64,000 bases of DNA from Branchipolynoe longqiensis. Its lineage: Eukaryota > Annelida > Polychaeta > Phyllodocida > Polynoidae. Position 1 is the stretch's first letter. Each line of letters begins with the position of its first letter. The translations under genes were made by a program, and so were the position numbers. The stretch lies in contig CM059193.1 in NCBI GenBank assembly GCA_030323885.1, positions 96,092,852-96,156,851 of the forward strand, in the 5' to 3' direction. Shown in pieces: positions 1 to 10,145 of this stretch. The notes under the pieces are model-generated. The model was not told the DNA's origin and made no database searches. It saw only the letters and a list, made by a program, of their open reading frames with translations.

Positions 1-1
1 G

Positions 2-1729
2 ACCAAGTTGCACACTACAACCCTCCACTTACCCCGATCGCCTAGACACACTCTCAACAAAATCTGGCCAGTTGTCGATGTTAGGGAGTGGACGGATCAC
101 CGTGACTACATGAAGATTTACATGCAGGTCAGACTCTCGGCCATCCCAAATTACATCGGGCAGCGTGCCCCAATACCATCGGGTTTAAAAATAAAAGCCT
201 GGCGTGCATTGCTCATAGACTACCACAACAAGCAGCTGCCCGATTTTCTCGAATTCGGATGGCCGGCAGACTACACGGCCGATAAACCACCTATTGCATC
301 CAGAGCAAACCATCACACAGATCCGGAGAACATCGCCCACATGAGAAATTTCATCGACACTGAACTCGGCCATGGTGCCATGTTAGGACCTTTTGAGAAA
401 AACCCTTTCACACCTTGGACCCAAATCAGCCCGCTCATGACTCGGGCTAAGCAGAGGACTGACAAACGCAGAGTAATAGTCGACTTAAGCTACCCTGGTG
501 GAGTGAGCGTCAATGCTGGCATAAGGAAGGCCCAATATCAGGGCCAGCCTTCCACCTACACTTTACCAGGCATTCTAGATGAAGTAACACGTCTGGGTAA
601 AGGAGCTTTCATATGGTGTGCGGACTTGGCCAGAGCATACAGACAGCTTAGGACCTGTCCGTTATCCACCCCCCTGATCTACATAGACATTGCCCCACCA
701 TTTGGCTGCCCCACTTCCTCCATCGCATGTGCTCGCACAACAAATGCAGTCGTCTACCTAATGAGGAAGCGCGGACACCATGCCCTCTGCTACCTCGACG
801 ATTTTGTAGGTGCGGCTCCAACAAAAGGCAAAGCTTACACAGCTTACTCAGACCTCATCCGCCTCGCCAAGTTTTTGGGACTCGATCTGGCTCTCAACAA
901 ATGTAGCCCGCCATCCACCGAGGTTGAGTGGCTGGGTTTTGCAATCTCAACAACGGAGATGACCATCACCATTCCTGAAGAAAAACTCCAGCAGGTCGTA
1001 CACGAGTGCGAAACATGGAAAAATAGGAAGCTGGCGTCCCGCAGGGACCTCCAGAGGCTGGTGGGAAAACTACAACATATCGCGAAGTGCGTAAGACCGG
1101 TGAAAAGATTCATGTCAAGAATCCTCGCAGCTCTCAGAGCGGCCCCCTACAGAGGAAAACACGCGGTGCCTGAGGACCTAACACTCGATGTCTAATGGTT
1201 TACAGACTATGCCGCACAATCCAATGGCATAGTCCTTCTACCCAAAGAAGAACGCACAACCTGGACCATTGAGTGTGACTCGTCCCTGGAAGCCGGTGGC
1301 GCACACTCACCTACACATTTCTACGCAGCAAGGTACTCTAGAGCACTGATGGCTAAGCACCACTGTATCGCCAGACTGGAGGCCATAAACATGGTGGTAG
1401 GGCTCAAAAACCTCGCTCCACCAGAACCACATAAGTTCACAATACTCATAAACACAGACAATGCCACCTCACAACAGGTCCTCAGCACAGGATCTGGCCG
1501 CGACCCCATAATCTGCGCGTGCGCGCGTCAGATTTGGCTGTTTTTGGCAAAACTCAGCACAGAAGTTGTGATACGACACAAACCGGGAAAGGAGCTCGTC
1601 CTCGCAGACGGCCTCAGCCGCAGGTGCTTTGATCGGGCAGCAGAGGAGCTCGCCAGGACAATGACGTCCAACCTAAACCTAACACACATTATTGTAGGCC
1701 ATGATGAAGCCCTCACCCCGATCCTCTAG
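2..1729 (+). pseudogene. Reverse transcriptase-RNase H of Ngaro-like copy A, one premature stop
   Basis: The frame is open from the left edge to a TAA at 1193-1195 and continues in the same frame to TAG at 1727-1729. The RT holds IWCADLARAYRQL (first catalytic Asp), APPFG and the active-site box YLDDFVG. RNase H shows IECDSSLEAGG, RLEAIN, INTDNATSQQ and VLADGLSR, giving the usual acidic residues. Alignment with copy B at 15.2-17.6 kb shows that the TAA replaces a glycine codon just before the RNase H domain. Copy A also lacks about 8 residues just before YIDIAPPFG and 3 residues before DEVTRLG. The active-site box is intact, but the deletion in a conserved RT segment and the stop make activity unlikely. 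Confidence 0.85.
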
Positions 1730-1739
1730 TAACCCATGA

Positions 1740-2729
1740 TTCGATAATAACTGTTTGCCTCTCTTCATAGGTTACCCACAACATCACCACGACCGGCTAC
1801 TCAACATCATGGCGGCTGGCCTGGCCACAGGCACCTGGAGGAATAAAACAGCTCAAGTCAACGAATATCTGACGTACATGAACGGTAGAGGTAACCCTAC
1901 AAGGCCTACACAATACGAAATCATGTCATATCTGCTACATCTATCGGATACCAGGACGCCCGTCACTGTCTTGAACTATTTCAGTGGCGCCCGCACTTGG
2001 GTCCAGGTGGTGGGGGCGGACAGCCTCGTCTTTGACACCTACCTGGTGGGCCTGGTTAAGCGAGGAATCCAGCGCCGCTCTACTCATGTACCGGCGCAAG
2101 CACCTCCCCTCACCCCCTCGGACATAAGGAAGGCAGTCAGATTCTTCTCTACAGTTGGGGACAATGGCCCTGTCTTAACGACGGCTTTGCTCATGGGGTA
2201 TTTTACTCTACTACGTCAGAGCAATCTACTGTGCCCCACTACACTGGCTGACATGGGACACACCCTACGAGCATGAGACATTACACTAACACGACTGGGG
2301 CTCAATGTACATGTCAGATCTTCAAAAACCCTTCTCAGATCGGCACCCCCACGTAACATCACTGTGCCGCCGATCCCGGGCTCCATCTACTGCCCGGTCC
2401 GTGCCTGGACTTGCTACGTGTCCAGGACACAACCTTGCCGAGACGGCCCGGCATTCATCACTACGGACGCACTACCACTGCGACCGAGAGCACTACTCGA
2501 CACCCTTAGGCTAGCTCTGGCCACACAGGGTCACCCGGCACCAGGTGCCGTAATGCTGCACAGCCTTCGAAGGGGTGGAGCACAGGCTTGTGCTGCCTTA
2601 GGCACATCTCTCCAGGACATCAAGGACTTAGGTCACTGGACCTCCGATGCGCTCCATAGCTACGTGCCAAGACACTCGATTTCCTCGGCACCCAGAACTC
2701 TAGCGTTCAATTTTGGTCAAGTTCTGTAA
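1740..2729 (+). pseudogene. Tyrosine recombinase of Ngaro-like copy A, one premature stop
   Basis: This frame is +1 relative to the RT gene. It is open from 1740 to a TGA at 2274-2276 and again to TAA at 2727-2729. The catalytic set of a tyrosine recombinase is visible: Arg in FTLLRQSNL, the HxxR box in LHSLRRGGAQAC, a following GHW, and the nucleophile Tyr in HSYVPR. In retroelements of this group the enzyme joins circular DNA to the chromosome. The TGA stands where copy B has Lys (LRAKD), so it is a point nonsense mutation between the first Arg and the HxxR box. There is no clear ATG start. A pyrimidine-rich stretch ending in AG at 1770 precedes the conserved GYPQHH start of homology. Confidence 0.85.
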
Positions 2730-2828
2730 GCCTTGAAATCATGATACTACACTCTGATATGTGACGATAAAACAAGACAATAATAAATACCAATATTAAA
2801 GTCTATCGGTCTTTCGCGTTTTCAATTG
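2715..2828 (+). repeat. Split direct repeat B1 of copy A
   Basis: It begins GGTCAAGTTCTGTAAGCC at the very end of the YR gene and runs to TTTTCAATTGT. It is repeated almost exactly at 3081-3194. In Ngaro-like elements, B1-A2 recreates the junction of the circular intermediate. Confidence 0.85.
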
Positions 2829-3080
2829 TGCATGTTACAAAAACATGGGTAATTGAATGCGTATGACCGACGTCGTACTCAGCTTGGATACAAAGCATCT
2901 ATTCTATTTATAGACTAAGGCCCAGCGCTGCGCCGCCCCGCCACCTAGCGTAAGAATTCCATATTAACCAAATAGCCGCCGGTCTGATTCACTTTCGCCG
3001 TGACCGGGGGTCGTTCAACATCGTCTCCTAAGCCTTTCGTTCTAAGCCATCCCACCCACCCATACTGTTATATTCGGTGG
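2829..3080 (+). repeat. Repeat A2 of copy A
   Basis: The segment lies between B1 and B2. It contains ACATGGGTAATTGAATG, also found near the start of A1 and A2 of copy B, so the two elements share a conserved terminal core. Its partner A1 is outside the window. Confidence 0.75.
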
Positions 3081-3194
3081 GGTCAAGTTCTGTAAGCCTT
3101 GAAATCATGATACTACACTCTGATATGTGACGATAAAACAAGACAATAATAAATACCAATATTAAAGTCTATCGGTCTTTCGCATTTTCAATTA
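3081..3194 (+). repeat. Split direct repeat B2 of copy A, element 3' end
   Basis: It is nearly identical to B1 (CGCA for CGCG and ATTATG for ATTGTG). Copy B also ends in TTTTCAATTATG, which places the 3' end of both elements at this motif. Confidence 0.8.
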
Positions 3195-3410
3195 TGCAAA
3201 TAACATATATCGATTATTGACTTCTCGATTTAACAATAACAACACAACAAGTCAACATTAAAGAAAAACAACAAACATATAACATTAAACAAATAACTTG
3301 ATTTACAAAGATTATTTACGTAAATAACATATATCGGTTTGTCGACTTCTCCAGAATAATCGGGGTTTTACGAGAATCCTAATGCCCACATTAGTCAGAA
3401 GGATAAAAGA
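3195..3410. other. AT-rich spacer, nothing recognised
   Basis: AT-rich sequence in which CAAATAACATATATCG near 3196 recurs loosely at about 3324. No coding or RNA feature was seen. Confidence 0.4.
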
Positions 3411-4219
3411 TTATGTACTTATACTTTTGCAGGGCTCTGGCTGGTGATGGACAAGGAGGGACTGCAAGAAACCAAACTTCTGCATGATCCACTCCTCCCT
3501 TTCAGTCAGGACAGGCGCTCCATCCCCGCTCTTTTTTTTGTGCAGCCGCGTGTTGGTGTCCCGGAGTGACTGGAACCACTTCTGGAGATGGACTGCTGTC
3601 GTCCCCAGAAGCGTCGCCTGGTCCTCCCACATCTTACCCGTCCCGTCTGTGCGGCCATAGTCAGTGAGCTTGACATTCCAGATGACTGGGTTTTCCTGCC
3701 CCTGCATCTGCCCCTCCTTGGAGACTGACAGATAACAGCCGCTCTTCTTTGCCCTCCATCTCTATGCAGAGGACAGGCTGGTGGAGGCTGAGGCGGAGGC
3801 GGTGGAGGTGGAGGCGGCGGATGACGCCCGTGAGCTGCCCCGAGAAGCAGGAGATGGAGAGCTGGAGCGGGGACACCACTGGCGCGTCGTCTGTGACCCA
3901 CTTCCATCTCAAGCTCTTCCAATGGACAGTGGTATTGTGGAGAGTGGTGTTGTGGAGAGTGGTGTTGTGGAGAGTGGTGTTGTGGAGAGTGGTGTTGTGG
4001 AGAGTGGTGTTGTGGAGAGTGGTGTTGTGGAGAGTGGTGTTCTGGAGATTGGTGCAGTGAGGAGGCAGTTGAAGAGGCTGGTGATGCTGAGCATGGCAAA
4101 GTATGCTTCTTCCTGCCTCTCCCATGGCCTAGTCCTCCTCCAGTGGTGAGAGCAGCCCTGGAGGATGATGTAGCAGCAACAGCAGCAGCAGCAGTAGTGG
4201 TGTTCCTCTTAGCAGGCAT
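3411..4219 (-). pseudogene. MADF-domain protein gene, frameshifted or spliced
   Basis: An ATG at 4219-4217 sits in a strong start context (GCCACCATGC) 36 bp below a TATA box. That frame gives MPAKRNTTT, an Ala/Ser-rich stretch, GRGRKKH, an HHSPQ repeat, then polyproline, and runs to 3506. A second frame, open from 3761 to 3411, encodes a MADF-like (Myb/SANT-related, DNA-binding) domain: VIWNVKLTDYGRTDGTGKMW, ATLLGTTAVHLQKW and FQSLRDTNTRLHKKK, followed by LTEREEWIMQKFGFL. MADF domains occur in transcription factors and in accessory proteins of PIF/Harbinger transposons. The two halves need a frame change between 3506 and 3761, from either an indel or an intron. I saw no transposase or clear terminal repeats nearby. 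Confidence 0.55.
3931..4050 (-). repeat. 15-bp coding minisatellite, 8 units
   Basis: Eight units of 15 bp (plus strand GGTGTTGTGGAGAGT) lie head to tail. Because 15 is a multiple of 3 every frame stays open, giving HHSPQ repeats in the frame that starts at 4219. Most units are identical. Confidence 0.9.
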
Positions 4220-4262
4220 GGTGGCAGAGTGAGGGGAGAGCTGCTGATCCAGGGTATTTATA
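4217..4262 (-). promoter_or_regulatory. TATA box and start context of the MADF-like gene
   Basis: On the minus strand TATAAATA (4262-4255) is followed 36 bp later by GCCACCATG (ATG 4219-4217). With transcription normally starting about 30 bp below TATA, the leader would be only a few bases long. Confidence 0.5.
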
Positions 4263-4296
4263 CCCAGGCGGCCGCCCACTCCGACCTCAGAGAGAT

Positions 4297-4545
4297 ACCA
4301 TACGCTTCTCATACGTCACACATATGCCGTCCTATGTTACTCATATGCTACTCATACGCTACTCATATGCTACTCATACGCTCATACGTTAGGCATAGGT
4401 CGCTCATACGTTACGCATACGCTCAACCTGCCAATCATAACTGTCAAACCATAACAAGTATGCCGCGCATACGTCGGGTTACGCTTCTCATATGCCGTCA
4501 TACGCTAAGGGTACATTACACATAGGTTACGCATAGGTTATGCAT
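4297..4545. repeat. Degenerate CATAYG-type short tandem repeat
   Basis: CATACG/CATATG motifs joined by CTACT or CTCGT-like spacers recur every 10-12 bp (for example ATGCTACTCATACGCTACTC). The array is imperfect and AT-rich and has no coding support. Confidence 0.7.
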
Positions 4546-5011
4546 ATGCTCCAAAAGACACTTCAGTGCACAAAGGTCACCATACGTCGTCCCGCAACGT
4601 TTTTCAAATTTGTGCGGTAGGTTTTACATACGCTGCTGCCATACGCCATAATGCGCCGTCATCAGGACTAGACGCCCCCCCCCCCCCCCACACACTGACA
4701 ATTCCGCCCATTGTTACAAAACTGAATAATTAGTCCCACCAGTGCGCACCACTTAATAAGCACACATGGACTCATCATCTGCCACCCGGCAAACTGCCCG
4801 TTTATGTCTTGCCATATCGACGCTTTCCTAACGAGTAACAGTAACGTGGCGTGCAGTGATTGGTTCCCGAATTGCTCATACCGTCACTATCAGCGTCTGC
4901 AGAGGAGTCGTTGTCAACAACCTCATGTCGCTACCTACCCACATCGACACATGGTACTCTACAGGCTGATTATACTATAGAAGTGACATATCCACTGAAG
5001 TCTGACAGTTC
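4546..5011. other. Non-coding stretch with a C15 tract
   Basis: The only notable item is a run of 15 C at 4675-4689 followed by CACACAC. No gene or RNA was recognised. Confidence 0.5.
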
Positions 5012-5127
5012 TCAACATATGATGCAATACCGGAGTTATAGTATCACATTTACTGCTGTGACCTTGGTTTTTCATTCTAATCTTATATCAACATATGATG
5101 CAATACCGGAGTTATAGTATCACATTT
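5012..5127. repeat. 40-bp direct repeat, two copies 76 bp apart
   Basis: TCAACATATGATGCAATACC and the following 20 bp occur at 5012-5051 and again at 5088-5127, apparently exact. This is a small recent tandem duplication. Confidence 0.85.
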
Positions 5128-5243
5128 CATTTCAGCGGGAAGAGCTTAGTTTACTGCACTTTGTCAGTGGGCATATCACACGTGCAGGCAACATTTAGTC
5201 AGGTGCCTCTTCTTATGCTATGAGTGGCTCAACAATGGCAGCT

Positions 5244-5563
5244 GGCGTGGGGGCCTGATCAGAACAGCGCGGGCCTCGCGTGGGAAGGTCGGGGGTTCAG
5301 TTCCCGGTCGAGTCAAACCAATGACTTTAGATTGATACTTGTCGCTTCCTAGCCTGGCACTTTGTATTAATAGGATAGGGCAAGGACTGGTTAGCTCAGT
5401 GTCAGGATAATGTGACTCAGTGGGATATCTGGATCATGGTGGCTGCACCTAATTTCCCAGTGAGGCAGCACTATTAAGTTACCATGAGTGTGCACTGTTA
5501 CAAGTCGGTAGCCGCCCTGATATGACCCTACATGTTGTTAGGACGTAAAACAACACAAACAAC
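5244..5563 (+). mobile_element. tRNA-headed SINE, family 1, copy 1
   Basis: The 5' part resembles a tRNA gene (AGCGCGGGCCTCGCGTG with a B-box-like GGTTCAGTTCCCGGTC). A body shared with six other places follows (GAGTCAAACCAATGACTTTA, CAGTGTCAGGATAATGTGAC) and the tail is ACGTAAAACAACACAAACAAC. Such SINEs are transcribed by RNA polymerase III from the internal A and B boxes and depend on a LINE for movement. The A-box end of this copy is degraded (GCGTGGGGGCCTGATCAGAA). Confidence 0.75.
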
Positions 5564-6257
5564 AATGGGAGGTGGGAGGATTACGCGGACGCTGGGACAG
5601 TCAGCGCCGGCTCTCCGTTGTGGGAGAAACAAAAACATCTTATCACCTCCTACTGTGTGATCAAATTAAACCAGTACTACAACTGGCCAGCATTGAAAAC
5701 AAGCCCAAGCACTCGAGCTTACATACTATGGACAGTATAAACACAACATCAAACAACAACAAAAAGCCGCTGTGAAATATCACTGTCAATGAAATACCTT
5801 CGAGGTAGACTCTGCCGCTCTATCTATGTATCTACCACGGTATAGAAAATAGGTGCAGCTGGGCAGCCATCTTGGTATTCAAGATGGCGGCCACCAAGGG
5901 GCTCTGATTGTTGGGGTTCAGAAAAAAAAAGATAGTATTGGTCCATCCTACAGCTGTGTAAAATGTCGTGCTTTCCGGAAAAAGTGAACGATGCTCCTAG
6001 TATTTCAGCCTTAACCGCTGGACGACTGGGACTTCGACAGCTTCTGTCAAAGGCAGCAGCGGTCGAGCAGCCTGGATGACTATTGGTCTGCCCTGAGCGG
6101 CCAAACTCCCTTTCTCCTGTGTCCTCCTGCTCAGTCAGCAGTCAGCCTTTTCCCACCGGAAGTGCGTTTGTTAAATGAAGATGGCGGCCTGTTGGGCACC
6201 AGGCACCAGTAAGGCGCTCTCAGTGTAGTTACCGACTTGACTCCTACTTGAGTGCAA
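5564..6257. promoter_or_regulatory. Apparently low-copy stretch with YY1- and ETS-like sites
   Basis: I saw no repeat homology inside the window for most of this stretch. It has CCAAGATGGCTG on the minus strand (about 5867-5878), AAGATGGCGGCC at 5881-5892, ACCGGAAGTG near 6155-6164 and AAGATGGCGGCC at 6178-6189. These match the YY1 and ETS/GABP consensus sequences found in TATA-less metazoan promoters. No convincing ORF follows, so a promoter role is only an inference. Confidence 0.3.
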
Positions 6258-6556
6258 GTTGGTTGGTTGTTGGAGTTTTGCATCCTGACAACAACTAAGG
6301 TCATATCAGGTTGGGTTCCGACTTGATACAGTGCACACTAATGGCGACTTTATAGTGCTGCCCCACTGGGAAATCAGGCTGCTGGCACCATGACCTATTC
6401 CACTCAGTCACATTATCGTTATTAATGCTGAGCGCTAGGTGAGGAAACGACAAGTAACAATTTGATAATTCATTGGTTTGACTCAACGGGGAACCAAACT
6501 TCCCATCTCCCGCACACGAGGCGGGTGTTCTACCAATTCGTCCACCACGCCCGTGT
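6258..6556 (-). mobile_element. SINE family 1, copy 2
   Basis: On the minus strand the head GGCGTGGTGGACGAATTGGT with a B box (TTTGGTTCCCCG) leads into the common body (GTGACTGAGTGGAATAGGTC) and ends ATGCAAAACTCCAACAACC. It is full length relative to other copies, with point changes. Confidence 0.75.
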
Positions 6557-6613
6557 TTGTGTGGAATGAACTATATATACATATGGATGGTGCGGTGTGC
6601 ATTTTGCCAGTTG

Positions 6614-7105
6614 CTCTTCCCGCATCATCCCCCCACCCGATGGGTGGAGGCGCTCCGCTCTTCCCACACCCTCCCCCCACCTGCTGGGTGGAGGCGCACC
6701 ACTCTTCCCACACCCTCCCCCCACCCAATGGGTGGAGGCGCTCCGCTCTTCCCACACCCTCCCCCTACCTGCTGGGTGGAGGTGCACCGCTCTTCCTGCA
6801 TCCTCCTCACACCTGCTGGGTGGAGGCGCACCGCTCTTCCCACACCCTCCCCCCACCTGCTGGGTGGAGGCACACCGCTCTTCCTGCATCCTCCTCCCAC
6901 CCGCTGGGTTGAGGCGCACCGCTCTTCCCACACCCTCCCCCCACCTGCTGGGTGGAGGCAAACTGCTCTTCCCACACCCTCCCCCCACCTGCTGGGTGGA
7001 GGTGCACTGCTCTTCCCACACCCTCCCCCCACCCGCTTGGTGGAGGCACACTGCTCTTCCAACACCCTCCGCCCAGCCGCTGGGTGGAGGCACACTGCTG
7101 TTTCC
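6614..7105. repeat. 44-bp minisatellite, about 11 units
   Basis: CTCTTCCC recurs at 6614, 6658, 6702, 6746 and onward at exactly 44-bp steps (unit includes CACCTGCTGGGTGGAGG). Units vary at a few sites. The long ORFs crossing it on both strands are by-products of a repeat with few stop codons. It abuts the truncated 3' end of the LINE fragment at 7144. Confidence 0.92.
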
Positions 7106-7143
7106 ACTAGGGTTCTCTCCTCTCCCACTCTCCCAACCATGCT

Positions 7144-8148
7144 CTTAGAGATTGTCCATGTCTCTGCCCCATACATTAGAGTAGACCACACATAACACTG
7201 AAGAATACGCTTCCTTGTTTGTATTAATATCTTACTTGATGTTAACACTCTATACATTTTGGAGAATGTTGTTCGGGCTATTGTTATCCTTCTTTTAATT
7301 TCTTCCTCACATCTCCCATCATTTGTAATCTTTTGTCCGAGATATATGAATTCGGATACTTGTTCTATGTTTGTGCCATCTATGGTTATATTGACATTTG
7401 GTTTATCTGTCTTTTTACTTATAACCATTGTTTTGGTCTTCCTGGCATTCATCTTCATGTTGAATAGTATTCCAGCTTTATTGATTCTATTCACTATATC
7501 TTGTAGGTTTTTCTCACTGTCTGCTAGTATTACACTGTCATCGGCATATCTAAGATTGTTGACGTTCATGCCACCTATTGTCACTCCCTTGCAATCTTCA
7601 ATGTGTCTGAAAATCATCTCTGTGTACAGGTTAAATAGACATGGTGACAATACACACCCCTGTCGAACTCCTCGTTTAATCATAACTTCATCCGATAGGC
7701 CCTGCTCCATTTTTATAAATGCACGTTGTGTCCAGTATAAGTTCACAATTAGTTTAATGTCTTTGCCATTGACACCAATATCTTGTAAACATTTGATTAA
7801 CAGTTCATGATTGACTCGGTCGAAGGCCTTCTCATAGTCAATAAAGCAGGCATAAACATCCTGGTTCACTTCACAATAACGTTCACAAATCATTCTCATA
7901 TTGAAAATCCCTTCAAGTGTACCTCTTCCAGATATAAACCCACTTTGTACGTTACTGATTTGTTCTTCAATTTTCTGTCTGTTTCTCAGTATAATTATTT
8001 TCAGGATCATCTTCAACATATGGCTTAGTGTTCTGTACTCAGTACACAATGTTGGTTTTAGCTTCTTTGGGAGTCATACAAATATGGATTCATTCATATT
8101 CAATGGAATAAATCCAGTCTCATAGATGTCAGTTACTAGCTTATGAAT
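7144..8148 (-). pseudogene. LINE reverse transcriptase fragment, copy 1
   Basis: On the minus strand this encodes RT palm and finger motifs: SGFISGRG, ACFIDYEKAFDRV (first Asp), GVRQGCVLSPCLFNLY, NLRYADDSVILADS (YADD active site), KMNARKTKTMVISK, FIYLGQKI and WSTLMYGAETWTISK. It is nearly identical to 33.27-34.28 kb but cut at both ends: the 5' edge is at 8148 and the 3' side stops after TWTISK where the 44-bp array takes over. It lacks 9 bp found in the other copy just before the SHMLKM segment. Unlike that copy it keeps GGG at the CKGVTIGG site, so the RT frame is unbroken. Endonuclease and 3' UTR are absent. The clade was not determined. Confidence 0.88.
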
Positions 8149-8581
8149 TAGTTAGCTATGTGATGTCAAATGAGGCTTAGGCACGCTTATAACCCTATAT
8201 CCTGTTCTCATTGTGGGGTGGGTGGGATGTCAATTTAAGGCAGGTGTTGTCCTCTTGGCTCCTGTGTCGAAAGTGAAACGTTCACAGCTAGCAGTCGCTT
8301 TTATAGCCGAAGACGGGCGATTTAGTTCAGAAATATGACACCGACAGTCGCCTTGTTTACTGGGTGATATATGGCGGAAGTGCCAGAAAACCGCTAGTCG
8401 GCGTTCAGCAATAGTTAAATTAGTTCAGCAAGGATCCACCAGTCGGCGACATATCGAGCAGCCTTAGTTACTAGCGCTTGGCTATATTTGCCACCAAATT
8501 ACCCGTAATGCTTCAACATTACAAACAATGCATTAAGCGAGGATAAATTCACGGAAGGAAATTACTGAATTATATGTGATG
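8149..8581. other. Unassigned stretch
   Basis: No ORF, RNA or repeat match within the window was recognised. Confidence 0.3.
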
Positions 8582-9125
8582 TCATCATCATCATCATGCT
8601 GTCGGTCCGGATGCGACAAAGACTGCATTCATTAATTGACTGCCGCTCTCCATTTAGCTCTCTGCTGTGAGAGTTGCATCCATGAGTCATGTCAGTAGTC
8701 GTGTTGTGTTGCGTTGTGTTCCTCTTAGCTGATTTTACGCTGTCGACGGAAGATGAGCTCGAGCAGCGTGGTCCTTGGTAACCCGGGTAACGACCGAGCC
8801 GGTATGGTGTTTTGTGCGGTTGTACATTTCATGAAAACTGCCTGCAAAAGTGTTGAAGTGCTGCTGGCTTTTGCATGTTACCAGCGGCACTCTCTCGGCA
8901 AGAACATGTCAAGACAGGCGCAAAATTATTTGTCCCTGCAGTGGCTGGTCGGGAGATGTTGGGAGTTCCATACATCAACCGCCCTTAATGCTGCCACAGT
9001 GACAAGGTTTTCTGTTTAGGGTTTGCTCCCTAAGCCTTCGGTTCTGTCAAGAACCTGTACCACTAGGCAGTGGTTTACAACTCTGCAAGGCAGGGGCGTC
9101 AAACTCCCTGAGGTATTGTTATACC
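8582..9125 (-). mobile_element. Dispersed repeat, probable LINE 3' end, copy 1
   Basis: It is homologous over about 500 bp to 55040-55515 in the same orientation. On the minus strand both copies end with MQLSQQRAKWRAAV or TQLSQQRAKWRAAV plus a stop, like the W...R..WR end of many LINE proteins, then a CATGATGATGATG-type tail. Both carry indels and stops. Copy 2 has about 20 bp near 55245-55265 that is missing here. Confidence 0.5.
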
Positions 9126-9150
9126 TGCAGTACCTGCATACCCAACATAA

Positions 9151-9319
9151 ACAATGGAACTAACTATAATATAATAATATAAATATATTGGAAACAATTC
9201 CATTTGTATTTTTATACTCGCATAATGAGGGAAGATATAACGAATTATGCGAGTATACAAATACAAAGGGAATTGTTTCCATTATATTTATATTATTATA
9301 TTATAGTTAGTTCCATTGT
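9151..9319. mobile_element. Foldback MITE-like palindrome
   Basis: Two arms of about 76 bp, starting ACAATGGAACTAACTATAAT, face each other around a short centre (GAGGGAAGATATAACGA). The arms differ at only a few bases. A single strand would fold into one long hairpin. It sits directly after the LINE-like repeat ending near 9148. A target duplication could not be fixed because the flanks (ATAA and TTAT) are themselves complementary. Confidence 0.8.
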
Positions 9320-9936
9320 TATTCTCTGTAAGACTCCTCACTTGACTGGTGCAGCCCACCTCCCATCCAAACGGTCTCGACAAGTGTCAGTCGCCCCGGA
9401 GGATATGTATAATATATTGTATCCACTATTCTATGTTATTCCTTCTGCATCATAGATTCACGACCTGGGGCGCCACCACTCGCCATCCACGTCCCTAAGG
9501 GACTCGGCATCCCTCACTCACAGATACAGTGAGTGAGGTTAGGGGTGGACAGTGAGCGGTGGGAGGTGGCGCAACCGTCGGAGGTGAGGTGGAGTTGGTT
9601 GGAGCAGTAGATGACTAGCCTCAGGCTCCATCATCCGATTAGTGGTGGGAGAAGCTGAGGAGTGAGTAGGGAATCTGGGTTATTATACTCATATAATTCT
9701 TATACAGCATATATATATATATGTGTGCGTGTGTGTGAAGTGGTCTGGTTGTGGGCGAGTTTGAGTTTGCGGGACTAGCAACCTTTAGTTTGAGGTTGAA
9801 CTTGTAACTTCAACTTGGAACGTGACGTTCAAGCTGTACCGTGACGTTTAACCTTTATGTTAACTTTAGTATCAGATACAACCTGAAATTGCACTGAATA
9901 TTTTAGACAATTTATTTTGAATATAAAACAGGTCTC
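9320..9936. other. Unassigned stretch with small simple repeats
   Basis: It contains the inverted motif CCTCACTCAC...GTGAGTGAGG near 9508-9540 and a TA/TG microsatellite at about 9708-9738. No gene was recognised. Confidence 0.35.
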
Positions 9937-10145
9937 CCCTCTTCTGCTCGCCCCCCCACCTCCCTTCCACCCTCCAGCTCAGCATTGCTCTCCCGTCCTC
10001 CATCTTGCTCTGCCGCCCTTCCACCTGATCTCCAGTTTGCTCTCCCTCCCGCCCTTCCTGCCTACTCTCTGGTTCGCTCTGCTGCCATCAGGCTTGCTCT
10101 GCCATCATCTGGCTCGCCCTGCAGCCATCTGGATCGCTCTCCCAC
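9937..10145. repeat. CT-rich minisatellite, left part
   Basis: Imperfect units of GCTCTCCCGCC, CTGGCTCGCCCT and CAGCCATCTGGATCGCTC type. The same pattern resumes at 12238, so the Gypsy-like element between them was inserted into one array. Confidence 0.8.

Larger units (their letters stand above)
1..3194 (+). mobile_element. Ngaro-like tyrosine-recombinase retrotransposon, copy A (5' end outside window)
   Basis: The order is RT-RNase H, tyrosine recombinase (YR), then a 3' block in which one sequence (B) occurs twice around a different sequence (A2). Split direct repeats with the RT-RH before YR order, and no methyltransferase between them, are known for Ngaro-like members of the DIRS order, which integrate as circles through YR rather than by an LTR integrase. 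The gag gene and repeat A1 lie beyond the left edge. B1 and B2 differ at about two bases, so insertion looks recent, yet both genes carry a premature stop and the RT has deletions. The element is therefore non-functional. The Ngaro assignment rests on architecture and was not tested by phylogeny. Confidence 0.85.

Noticed and set aside
6625..8049. A 474-codon frame joining RT to a Cys/Gly-rich tail on the minus strand
   Set aside because: The tail is translation of the 44-bp array. LINE coding stops at 7144, where the related copy continues differently.
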